Below are positions 54,385-64,000 of a stretch of DNA of 64,000 bases, piece by piece. The position numbers were made by a program, and so were the translations under genes. The notes beneath the pieces are model-generated. The model was not told the origin of the DNA. It saw only the letters and a list, made by a program, of their open reading frames with translations, and ran no database searches. The first letter of the stretch is position 1. Every line of letters starts with the position of its first letter. The DNA comes from Muraenolepis orangiensis (Eukaryota; Chordata; Actinopteri; Gadiformes; Muraenolepididae), in contig CM051005.1 of NCBI GenBank assembly GCA_027704905.1, positions 24,669,203 through 24,733,202 on the forward strand. Reading direction: 5' to 3'.

Positions 54385-56081
54385 TTCCACTTTTTTTCCA
54401 CCAAAATAAATCTCACCACAATATAAACGGCATATATACCTATTTATATATATATATGAATATTTATATATATTAATAGGAATGATAACTTTCTAAATAT
54501 TATACTTGCCGGTTAACAATAGTCGTGGTCAGGGGGCGCCTCCTCCAGGGCAGACACCTCTGCAGACAGCTGCTCACGCCAGGGAGTACCACTTACTTCC
54601 TCCAAATCATCCTCATCCTCGGGCTCCTCCTCCCCAGGCTCATCCTCCGGGGGCATGATGTCACCAGCCCCTAGGCAGATGTTGTGGAGGATGGCACATG
54701 TTATGACCTGAAAAAACATTGTTCAAACAAAAGTATACTTCCTGCTAAATAATAATGCCTCCTGTGTGATTAACTGTTATCCAGTATTGTAAAAAGATTC
54801 TGTTGAATGATTACTTACCTGAGGTACGAAGGTGTGGTTCACCTCCAGCGCTTGCAGGAAGATGGCCGAAACCTCGTCTTCATCATCCCAAAGGCACGCT
54901 CTATAATGGAGCGTGCCCTGGAATGATGGCCATTAAAGCGCTGGGCAGCCACACCTCGAATGGGCCTCTTGTAGGGAGTGATGAGGGGGAGGGGTTGTTG
55001 GAGGCACGGGTACCCGCCATCTGCAAGAATAAAGTGCCCTGGAGGAGGGTACACTGACTCCTTGTACAGTGGGCTGTGCCGGAGTACCCTAGCGTCATGC
55101 ACTGACCCGGGCCAGCCCACGTATGTGTCGATGAATAGCCCCTGATGGTCACAAACTGCCTGCAGAGTAATGGATGCAAATAATTTCCGATTTACGTAGC
55201 ACCGACGTCCAGGGCCGCCTGGTGGCACGATGCGGACATGGCAGCCGTCGATTGCGCCACCTGCCTTGTTGAAGGCCCTGTGTCTTGCCAGCCCTGCAAA
55301 CCCACGGCAAATAGCCTCCAGGTCTTCCGGCGTCTTTGGCAGATAGATTACAACATCTCGAAAGTGTCCACCACCTCCTCAGTGACCCTATGGACGATGC
55401 GGTGGACAGTGGTGCGAGGCATCGCGAAGACCCTGGAGACCACCCTGTACGATGTTCCACTTGATAGCCAGAAGAGGAACACCAGGGTCTCCATTGTGGC
55501 ACCCCACCCGTGTCTCCGTTCCTGGCTTAGCAGCGTCATAAGTACAGCCAGGGCCTCCCTGCTCAGCCGAAAGTCAGGCCGAGTGTCCTCGTCGTTAAAA
55601 AAACGGAGGAGCACAGGGACATTGATATTGATTCTCGTGTACATTCTTGGCTGTTACGGGAAAGGTGACAACAAATGGTTAGATAAACAGCGACATACTG
55701 GAGAGCTTAGACAGATCAGGCTTAAAGGCTATCTATCTATCATCAGTCTACTCGATCTATAACAAAACAATTTGGTATATCAAAGTGTAATATATGAAAG
55801 TATGGTTAAGGTTAAGGTTTTCCAAATACAATAAATGATATTGTCAAAGTTTACTTACATTAGCCATATAAACTACGTTAGCTAACTTGTCTAAATTGTT
55901 GCTTTGTTAACTTTTTCACTTTAATGTTCGCTTTACACCACTTTACCAAGATTAACAAATCTTTATTTACCTGCCCATGGTTGTCTCTTAGCCGAAATAA
56001 TAACAAACGTCGACGCCGGCGGTGAAACTCCAGCTCCTTAAGTTCATTACTTAAAAGTACTACTGAAACCAATTGCAAATC
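54385..56081 (-). mobile_element. Harbinger tandem array, unit 3
   Basis: 1697 bp; lacks 12 bp of the CTCATC repeat in the acidic tail of exon 3. Both junctions read AATCTTCCACTTTTTTTCC. Confidence 0.95.
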
Positions 56082-56087
56082 TTCCAC
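54513..56087 (-). pseudogene. HARBI1-like transposase, unit 3
   Basis: Exon 1 56087-55971, exon 2 55650-54819, exon 3 54707-54513. Same exon phases (0/0) and the same two frameshifts as unit 4; the acidic tail is four residues shorter. Confidence 0.92.
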
Positions 56088-57790
56088 TTTTTTTCCACCA
56101 AAATAAATCTCACCACAATATAAACGGCATATATACCTATTTATATATATATATGAATATTTATATATATTAATAGGAATGATAACTTTCTAAATATTAT
56201 ACTTGCCGGTTAACAATAGTCGTGGTCAGGGGGCGCCTCCTCCAGGGCAGACACCTCTGCAGACAGCTGCTCACGCCAGGGAGTACCACTTACTTCCTCC
56301 AAATCATCCTCCCCCTCATCCTCATCCTCGGGCTCCTCCTCCCCAGGCTCATCCTCCGGGGGCATGATGTCACCAGCCCCTAGGCAGATGTTGTGGAGGA
56401 TGGCACATGTTATGACCTGAAAAAACATTGTTCAAACAAAAGTATACTTCCTGCTAAATAATAATGCCTCCTGTGTGATTAACTGTTATCCAGTATTGTA
56501 AAAAGATTCTGTTGAATGATTACTTACCTGAGGTACGAAGGTGTGGTTCACCTCCAGCGCTTGCAGGAAGATGGCCGAAACCTCGTCTTCATCATCCCAA
56601 AGGCACGCTCTATAATGGAGCGTGCCCTGGAATGATGGCCATTAAAGCGCTGGGCAGCCACACCTCGAATGGGCCTCTTGTAGGGAGTGATGAGGGGGAG
56701 GGGTTGTTGGAGGCACGGGTACCCGCCATCTGCAAGAATAAAGTGCCCTGGAGGAGGGTACACTGACTCCTTGTACAGTGGGCTGTGCCGGAGTACCCTA
56801 GCGTCATGCACTGACCCGGGCCAGCCCACGTATGTGTCGATGAAGAGCCCCTGATGGTCACAAACTGCCTGCAGAGTAATGGATGCAAATAATTTCCGAT
56901 TTACGTAGCACCGACGTCCAGGGCCGCCTGGTGGCACGATGCGGACATGGCAGCCGTCGATTGCGCCACCTGCCTTGTTGAAGGCCCTGTGTCTTGCCAG
57001 CCCTGCAAACCCACGGCAAATAGCCTCCAGGTCTTCCGGCGTCTTTGGCAGATAGATTACAACATCTCGAAAGTGTCCACCACCTCCTCAGTGACCCTAT
57101 GGACGATGCGGTGGACAGTGGTGCGAGGCATCGCGAAGACCCTGGAGACCACCCTGTACGATGTTCCACTTGATAGCCAGAAGAGGAACACCAGGGTCTC
57201 CATTGTGGCACCCCACCCGTGTCTCCGTTCCTGGCTTAGCAGCGTCATAAGTACAGCCAGGGCCTCCCTGCTCAGCCGAAAGTCAGGCCGAGTGTCCTCG
57301 TCGTTAAAAAAACGGAGGAGCACAGGGACATTGATATTGATTCTCGTGTACATTCTTGGCTGTTACGGGAAAGGTGACAACAAATGGTTAGATAAACAGC
57401 GACATACTGGAGAGCTTAGACAGATCAGGCTTAAAGGCTATCTATCTATCATCAGTCTACTCGATCTATAACAAAACAATTTGGTATATCAAAGTGTAAT
57501 ATATGAAAGTATGGTTAAGGTTAAGGTTTTCCAAATACAATAAATGATATTGTCAAAGTTTACTTACATTAGCCATATAAACTACGTTAGCTAACTTGTC
57601 TAAATTGTTGCTTTGTTAACTTTTTCACTTTAATGTTCGCTTTACACCACTTTACCAAGATTAACAAATCTTTATTTACCTGCCCATGGTTGTCTCTTAG
57701 CCGAAATAATAACAAACGTCGACGCCGGCGGTGAAACTCCAGCTCCTTAAGTTCATTACTTAAAAGTACTACTGAAACCAATTGCAAATC
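56082..57790 (-). mobile_element. Harbinger tandem array, unit 4 (consensus length)
   Basis: 1709 bp, used as the reference unit. In sense order: exon 1, intron, exon 2, short intron, exon 3, AT-rich 3' tail with TATATA-rich stretch, junction. Confidence 0.95.
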
Positions 57791-57796
57791 TTCCAC
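56210..57796 (-). pseudogene. HARBI1-like transposase, unit 4 (reference)
   Basis: Three exons are supported by GT/AG sites: 57796-57680, 57359-56528 and 56416-56210. Exon 1 is basic (EFHRRRRRLLLFRL). Exon 2 has the helix-turn-helix-like N-terminal part (FRLSREALAVLMTLL; SSGTSYRVVSRVFAMPRTTVHRI), then the DDE_4 nuclease: GGAIDGCHVRI (first Asp), FILADGGYPC (second Asp), RARSIIERAFGMMKTRF (Glu). Exon 3 gives CAILHNICLGAG and an acidic tail. Two one-base losses break exon 2: after VVDTF, and after MKTRFR. All catalytic residues remain. The element's second (Myb/MADF) protein is absent. Confidence 0.93.
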
Positions 57797-59501
57797 TTTT
57801 TTTCCACCAAAATAAATCTCACCACAATATAAACGGCATATATACCTATTTATATATATATATGAATATTTATATATATTAATAGGAATGATAACTTTCT
57901 AAATATTATACTTGCCGGTTAACAATAGTCGTGGTCAGGGGGCGCCTCCTCCAGGGCAGACACCTCTGCAGACAGCTGCTCACGCCAGGGAGTACCACTT
58001 ACTTCCTCCAAATCATCCTCCCCCTCATCCTCATCCTCGGGCTCCTCCTCCCCAGGCTCATCCTCCGGGGGCATGATGTCACCAGCCCCTAGGCAGATGT
58101 TGTGGAGGATGGCACATGTTATGACCTGAAAAAACATTGTTCAAACAAAAGTATACTTCCTGCTAAATAATAATGCCTCCTGTGTGATTAACTGTTATCC
58201 AGTATTGTAAAAAGATTCTGTTGAATGATTACTTACCTGAGGTACGAAGGTGTGGTTCACCTCCAGCGCTTGCAGGAAGATGGCCGAAACCTCGTCTTCA
58301 TCATCCCAAAGGCACGCTCTATAATGGAGCGTGCCCTGGAATGATGGCCATTAAAGCGCTGGGCAGCCACACCTCGAATGGGCCTCTTGTAGGGAGTGAT
58401 GAGGGGGAGGGGTTGTTGGAGGCACGGGTACCCGCCATCTGCAAGAATAAAGTGCCCTGGAGGAGGGTACACTGACTCCTTGTACAGTGGGCTGTGCCGG
58501 AGTACCCTAGCGTCATGCACTGACCCGGGCCAGCCCACGTATGTGTCGATGAAGAGCCCCTGATGGTCACAAACTGCCTGCAGAGTAATGGATGCAAATA
58601 ATTTCCGATTTACGTAGCACCGACGTCCAGGGCCGCCTGGTGGCACGATGCGGACATGGCAGCCGTCGATTGCGCCACCTGCCTTGTTGAAGGCCCTGTG
58701 TCTTGCCAGCCCTGCAAACCCACGGCAAATAGCCTCCAGGTCTTCCGGCGTCTTTGGCAGATAGATTACAACATCTCGAAAGTGTCCACCACCTCCTCAG
58801 TGACCCTATGGACGATGCGGTGGACAGTGGTGCGAGGCATCGCGAAGACCCTGGAGACCACCCTGTACGATGTTCCACTTGATAGCCAGAAGAGGAACAC
58901 CAGGGTCTCCATTGTGGCACCCCACCCGTGTCTCCGTTCCTGGCTTAGCAGCGTCATAAGTACAGCCAGGGCCTCCCTGCTCAGCCGAAAGTCAGGCCGA
59001 GTGTCCTCGTCGTTAAAAAAACGGAGGAGCACAGGGACATTGATATTGATTCTCGTGTACATTCTTGGCTGTTACGGGAAAGGTGACAACAAATGGTTAG
59101 ATAAACAGCGACATACTGGAGAGCTTAGACAGATCAGGCTTAAAGGCTATCTATCTATCATCAGTCTACTCGATCTATAACAAAACAATTTGGTATATCA
59201 AAGTGTAATATATGAAAGTATGGTTAAGGTTAAGGTTTTCCAAATACAATAAATGATATTGTCAAAGTTTACTTACATTAGCCATATAAACTACGTTAGC
59301 TAACTTGTCTAAATTGTTGCTTTGTTAACTTTTTCACTTTAATGTTCGCTTTACACCACTTTACCAAGATTAACAAATCTTTATTTACCTGCCCATGGTT
59401 GTCTCTTAGCCGAAATAATAACAAACGTCGACGCCGGCGGTGAAACTCCAGCTCCTTAAGTTCATTACTTAAAAGTACTGAAACCAATTGCAAATCTTCC
59501 A
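57791..59501 (-). mobile_element. Harbinger tandem array, unit 5 (carries the original 5' flank)
   Basis: Rightmost unit; its upstream flank is unique. Here exon 1 begins with a real ATG (TTCCAT on the plus strand), whereas units 1-4 have GTG because the junction replaced the last base. It also lacks 3 bp (TACTACTG to TACTG) near the start. Confidence 0.95.
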
Positions 59502-59502
59502 T
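57919..59502 (-). pseudogene. HARBI1-like transposase, unit 5
   Basis: Exon 1 59502-59389, exon 2 59068-58237, exon 3 58125-57919. The only unit with an ATG start (MEDLQLVSVLLSNELKELEF, one Val shorter). It carries the same two frameshifts, so the founding element was already inactive. Confidence 0.93.
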
Positions 59503-59690
59503 TTTTTACACGCACCGCGGCTCTGGTCAGCGCGCAACGACGGTGGGCGTGGCGCTTTGTGACGCAGCTGGTGACGCAATCAGGAAGTACTCCGTAGGCT
59601 AGACCGTCCCATTTAACAAGTTTTTGAAGCAGCCTTCGGAAGCAGCCTTAAGGCTGCAGACCCTGAAATGGAACACGGCCCTAGATTGAC
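59503..59690 (-). mobile_element. Presumed original 5' terminus of the Harbinger element
   Basis: The sense strand reads GGGCCGTGTTCCATTTCAGG near 59690, then a GCAGCCTTAAGGCTGC palindrome, before the ATG of unit 5. A GGGCCGTGTT start preceded by CTA is like Harbinger/ISL2EU termini. No matching end was found left of 48987, so only one terminus remains. Confidence 0.5.
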
Positions 59691-59899
59691 GAAAGAATGA
59701 CAAAGACCTCAAATAAATTTGACTATTTAATGAACAACAAAACGAACAAGAACGATTGAGCAAAACCTCGTTCTATCAAGGTTATTTCAAAACACCTGTA
59801 GCATCTGTATTCCGTTTTAACATAGGCTACATGGCATCAAATTTACCCTGTAGGCTACCAGGCAACTTTTTGCTTTCTCCTTAATTTCATTGTGGCAAA

Positions 59900-61930
59900 G
59901 TCCTCTGCTGCTGAGCTGAAATCAAAGGTGTCTAATGTGTCTTTGCAGCTTGCTATACACATAAGTCGCATCACTCTCCTCCTCCAGACGACTCCGCAGT
60001 GATGTTTTCAAATGATTCTGCAGGGAGAAGCCCCTCTCTGCTGTCACGCTTGACACGGGCAGAACACAGGCAATTTTAGCCAGTGTGGCCCAGTCGGGGT
60101 ACAGCTCGCTGAACTCAGAAATTAGCACTTGGCAAGCTGTCGCAAACATTAAACCCCCATAGCCCCATAGTGGAGCGCTGCCATCACTGCACCTGCATCT
60201 CGTCGGGCGCGCTTGACATCGATGAGAGGTGCGGCAGCTGATTCGGTCACTTCATGACCAAAATGGGCAATGACCTTTTCAGTGGCTTCTCTGGCATATT
60301 CCTGAAACGCTGAAAGGATGTTTTACTATTATTATTATTATTAGTAGTAGGCTAAAGTAGTAGTAGGATATATACTAGCAAGCGATAAAGAGAATGTCAG
60401 GTACGCAGAAGTTATATATTTTAGAATATGTGCCGTTAGGAATAAAATGAATATAACCAAGAGAAATGTTGAGAGAATTGCTCACCAGACTGTGCTTTGG
60501 GGTATCGGGAGGGATTCAGAAGGATGTCGAGGGAGCTGAGGAGATCCAGGGTGTCAACGGGAAATCGGTCTTGTAACGCATTGATGAGATGCTGAATATA
60601 CTTTGATCGTACGTTTTTGTGAGCCTGAATGGACCTTTCATTAAGATGTGTCACTTCCACATTTTTATACTTTCCATCTTGGAGACCATTTTGGAATTCC
60701 ACCTCCTCTGGGCCAAGCTCATCTTTCAACTGTGTAAGACCTGCGATAGATGCTTGAACAATTGGCCTGATGCTGCCATGATTGGCGTCCTCCTTTTGAA
60801 AAACCAAACTCAAATTGGTCATCACTGGAAGTACATCAGACAGTGAGTGGGTGAGGGCAACGAAAGAGTACTGCTGAATCTGATTTAGAATACCGTGGGC
60901 TTGGCCATTTCCGTTCACCTTTTCACTGTTCAACTCCATTACCAGAGCAGGCCAGTTGCTTTTAACGCTTTGCACTGCGTTGTGCAAGGACAGCCAACGG
61001 GACAGCGCATGGCCGTTTCAAACTAACCATGTCTTCGCCGCTGACGGAGGCGATTTGTCCTACTTGCGGAGTGCTTGTAGAATGAATGGATTGTGTTCAC
61101 AGTGCGTCTGTATGCGCTCACCTGACTCACAGCATTTGCTGCCTCTACAGCTGCCAGTGCAGCTCGGTGAGCGATACAGTGCACCTGGATCAAGAAGAGA
61201 TTGTCTCTCTTCAAGAGAGCACCAACTCCAGCACGCTTCCCTGTCATCACACTGGCTCCATCCGAGCCCAGGCCCATGACCTTGGATAACTCAACTCCTG
61301 TCCCTCTCGGCACCTCCGCTACTTTCTCATATATGCACTGCGCAGTTCCGGAATGCAAGTTGTAATTGCCCAGGAAAGACGTCTCAATCTGGCCCTTGTT
61401 TTGAATCTTGGCATATACGATTAATTTATTTTCCACTGCAATACTCAGTCTCATCAATGATGATTCCAATGAATTCACTGCCCTTAAGTTTTTCGTCAAG
61501 CTGCCTCATTAATAATCAATAACAATAACAATCAATAACACCCTCCAGTGCCCTCTCCATATCACACAAGGATTCGCTGTGCCTGTATATGCCGTCATTG
61601 GTTTCAAAATCAGGAGCCCCTACTGCCTTCAGTAAATCAGTCATTCCTCTGAACTAGTGACCTGGAATGTCATTTTTGGCCATGTGAAACACTACTTTGA
61701 ATTGGGAATGCAGCTTCTGGCTGGTCCGTTCTTTAGCGCTGTCGATTTATTTAACTTTTCATAGCCATTTGTTGTTGTTAACTGAGAAAGTATGATCTTG
61801 GCACTGGCTGTGCTCTGTGAGGGCTGATGCTCTCATGTTGGTTGACCCTCTAGTAAAGCCATTTTTCCTCCCTGACCTAGCACAAAGGGAGCAAAACATT
61901 TTGTCCACTCCATCGACACTTTCGCATTGA
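59900..61930 (-). pseudogene. ZNF862-like hAT transposase, decayed
   Basis: Minus-strand blocks in order: a TTF-type zinc finger (MFCSLCARSGRKNGFTRGST, near 61890); the catalytic region (VMGLGSDGASVMTGKRAGVG; IQVHCIAHRAALAAVEAAN, 61499-61023); a long helical domain (60987-60436); and hATC (PVSSVTAERGFSLQNHLKTSLRSRL, 60149-59922). This is the architecture of ZNF862/C17orf113-like proteins derived from hAT transposases. Frame changes near 61010, 60200-60400 and 61500-61700 break it. The intervening 60150-60430 may be a former intron. No terminal repeats could be paired. Confidence 0.78.
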
Positions 61931-62263
61931 AGCCAAGTGAATTTTTTTTTCCACTTTAAAGTGTACTCTCGCCTTCTTTGCCGCTGGACCTTCGGTTTCG
62001 GATGTTTGCGGGGTTTATTTTTCAGAGGTAGGCTTATCTATAGGCTTACTGCTATTTTTAAGGAAAAATGTCTCAATGTTGGATTGTTTAGCCATATCTT
62101 ACTGTGTGCTACGAAGTCTAAGGCAACTGATGCATTGCTTCAAAGTTTAATAGTAGTGGGCCTATAATAAGTATTGCAGAAGAGCGCACCCTTTCGGGGG
62201 GGAGGGGGCAGTAATAAAGCTGTCAACTCAAATGTCCAGGATCTAAGTTTTGTATGAGCATTA
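61931..62263. other. Unassigned sequence right of the ZNF862-like element
   Basis: A short plus-strand open frame without motif. Probably the 5' part of the decayed hAT. Confidence 0.35.
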
Positions 62264-62368
62264 TTACCGGACATTTTGACCGGCAGGTTGTTAAATTACT
62301 TTTATTTTTATTTTTTATTTTTTATAATTTTTACCCGCTAAAAACTGGTAAATACCGGAAACCCTGGC
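62264..62368 (+). repeat. CCGGACATTTTGACCGGCAGG repeat, copy 2
   Basis: The same block as 6208-6302, ending GGTAAATACCGGAAACCCTG, in the same orientation. The CAGGGTTTCCG end on the minus strand suggests a DNA-element terminus. Confidence 0.65.
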
Positions 62369-62453
62369 GTGGATATGGAGTAGATGCGTTAAGCTGCTCT
62401 GGCAAGCTTAGGATAGCAGTAATTTATTTTCCACCAAGTCAGTGGTCTCTTAT

Positions 62454-62775
62454 CAGTGACGTGCGGTGAGGTTCGTGGCTGGGGAGGCACGGACTCTTAG
62501 TCAGATTTACAAATATATGAATTCAACAGAGTAGCATACATTCACCGTTCAACTGGCTGCTTGCACATTGACTACTGGTTATGTTTCATATCCCATATCC
62601 GCATTCTTCACACACACATACAGTAGGTAAGGTACATATTTGGCCAAAGAAGAACGTTACATTTATAGCGGCTCAGAGTGAGCGCAGAGTGATTTGCCAT
62701 CACAATTCAAACTCATTCAATACAAATTAAAGGACCTACAGTCCGCAACAAAAAGACAAATGTAGTTAAATTTGT
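62454..62775 (+). repeat. hAT-like dispersed repeat (CAGTGACGTGCGGTGAGG), copy 2
   Basis: Direct counterpart of 34968-35380 with internal deletions. Begins at CAGTGACGTGCGG; the shared part ends near AAAGACAAATGTAGTTAAA. Confidence 0.7.
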
Positions 62776-62944
62776 TATATATAATAATTTTCCAGTCAGG
62801 GCAAAAAATTTAAATAAACAGACTGATGCGGTGCACTCAGTGTCGGGCCGTGCATTTCACACCTAGGCCTTCAGTTATGTCCTACAGTCCTTTCTGAATT
62901 ATTCCACCTCTTAATACCATCATTATGACGCCATGGCTCTAGAA

Positions 62945-64000
62945 CAGTGGTTCCCAACCTTTTTTTTACCGAGGCACCCCTGAAAATATTTCTCGACCCC
63001 AAGGCACCCTAACTTTTTGTAGATTTAAAAACCACTTCAGAGCTTAAACTAAAAACAATAAATACACCATAAATTGGTTTTCAAATGTGTATTTAATTGA
63101 ATAGAACATTTTATAGAACAAATAATGTATTCACACATAATAACAAGAACCAGACTAAAAATGTCAACACCATTTCTATGATGAATTCAATATTATAAAC
63201 AAGCCTACTAAGTAGGCTCTTTTGTTTTGGCGGAAAATAGTAGGCCTACCTGTGTTAAAACACGAATACATATCAATACAGTTATTATTTTACATTTGGA
63301 TTTCAAAAGAGGCAGGCCTATCACTTAGATTAAATAATAACTTAATAGAATTGGAGGGATGAAACAATGCCCTCTGACCTGACTGTGGTCATGTGACTCA
63401 TCAACCACATCCCAAATATGAAACATTCTGCATTTCGCTATCCAGATAATACTGATTGACTAAATCATAAATCATACATTTATAAGAAAGGCACACAAAT
63501 TAACATCCAAACATAAACATTTCTCAGACCGTTACACGGTGCTAGTGCGACACTTGTGCCTGCTTTTGTGAGCAGAGTCTCTTGATGCGTGGGGGGATAG
63601 TGGACAGCGCAACGCGGAGGTCCTGCTCCACTGACAGCCGGGTGCGGGTCTTGTTTTTGACATATGCGAGTGAGGAAAACGCCAGCTCGCACAAGTAGGA
63701 GGTTGGAAACTGTAAAAGCACCTTGATGGCACTCTCTGAGAGGGATGGATACTCGTGTCCCACAAGCAGCCAAAATATATCCAGACGTAGTTCCCCGTGC
63801 TTCAGTTTCAGGGAGCGGTCCATAGATAGCTCTGCGAGTTCATCCTGAGCTCTGCTTTTTAAACTTGTGGCTGATATTAATGACAGAGGATTAAACGGAT
63901 CCCGGAGCCAATCGAAGTCTTCATTCATAGGAGGGAAATATGACTCAAACCTCTCTCCAGCACTCTCAGGTGAGCAGCTACAACTTGTAGAAAAAATGCT
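62945..64000 (-). mobile_element. hAT (Charlie-like) element, partial, runs off right edge
   Basis: Left terminus CAGTGGTTCCCAACC with flanking CTCTAGAA (62937-62944) as presumptive half of a target duplication. The terminus is like that of the hAT at 51693. AT-rich 63000-63480 is its 3' noncoding part. The other end is outside the window. Confidence 0.82.
63542..63928 (-). pseudogene. ZBED5/SCAND3-like hAT transposase C-terminus (hATC)
   Basis: An open frame of at least 128 codons to a TAG/TGA near 63542 contains RDPFNPL, YPSLSESAIKVLLQFPTSYLCELAFSSLAYVKNKTRTRLSVEQDLRVALS, the hATC dimerisation signature of ZBED5/FAM200/SCAND3-type proteins. It is open as far as read and probably continues upstream beyond 63928 to the window edge, so it may not be broken; only the C-terminal part can be judged. 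It is complementary in content to the N-terminal fragment inside the hAT at 51693. Confidence 0.82.

Larger units (their letters stand above)
50798..54390 (-). pseudogene. HARBI1-like transposase, unit 2 (interrupted by hAT)
   Basis: Exon 1 54390-54274, exon 2 53953-51116 broken by the hAT between 53690 and 51693, exon 3 51004-50798. The break falls after RTTVHRIVH, within the helix-turn-helix-like N-terminal part, so the DDE domain is separated from it. The shared frameshift near VVDTF is also present. Confidence 0.9.

Noticed and set aside
48987..59501. CRISPR-like or direct-repeat array interpretation of the 1.7-kb periodicity
   Set aside because: The units are whole transposase genes without spacers in a eukaryotic context.

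Overview
The window is nuclear DNA from a ray-finned (teleost) fish. The signs are a vertebrate-type split junctophilin gene, tRNA-derived SINEs, L2/Rex1-type LINEs, BEL/Pao and Ty3/Gypsy elements, many hAT and PIF/Harbinger transposons, and very long dinucleotide runs. No rRNA, tRNA, CRISPR or bacterial-type operon was seen.

Bases 1-17694 (minus strand) carry most of a junctophilin-1-like gene (jph1). Five coding exons lie at 17694-17316, 8991-8238, 4673-4555, 610-380 and 103-1. All splice phases agree and the reading frame is open throughout. The C-terminal anchor lies beyond the left edge. Its introns are packed with minisatellites: 46-bp units at about 1.4-3.0 kb, 31-bp units at 9.9-11.4 kb and 15-bp units at 13.2-14.4 kb. 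A GGT-rich minisatellite and a long (CA)n(CT)n run lie just upstream of the start codon.

Bases 18884-35400 are a nest of transposons. In order they are a hAT MITE with a perfect 8-bp duplication, a LINE carrying both a MITE and a truncated copy of its own family, a Ty3/Gypsy element, a pair of inverted LTR-like elements, a SINE, a Harbinger-like remnant full of ACGAT motifs, a BEL/Pao element split by a LINE, an inverted copy of the 46-bp satellite element, and a decayed gene of an unnamed mobile-element-like family.

Bases 35400-43800 are mixed repeats plus two well-formed exons (40591-40670 and 43078-43190, plus strand) of a gene I do not recognise.

Bases 43840-46711 are a complete hAT transposon with matching ends, a perfect 8-bp target duplication and a nearly intact two-exon transposase. 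A deleted hAT derivative abuts it. After a 55-bp minisatellite comes the most unusual structure, 48987-59501: five head-to-tail copies of a 1709-bp unit, each holding a three-exon PIF/Harbinger (HARBI1-like) transposase. All units share the same two frameshifts, so a dead element seems to have been amplified as a tandem array rather than by transposition. The junctions reveal the microhomology where it closed, and one unit was later split by a 1998-bp hAT insertion.

Bases 59900-64000 hold a decayed ZNF862-like hAT transposase and the 3' part of another hAT (ZBED5/SCAND3-like) that runs off the right edge.
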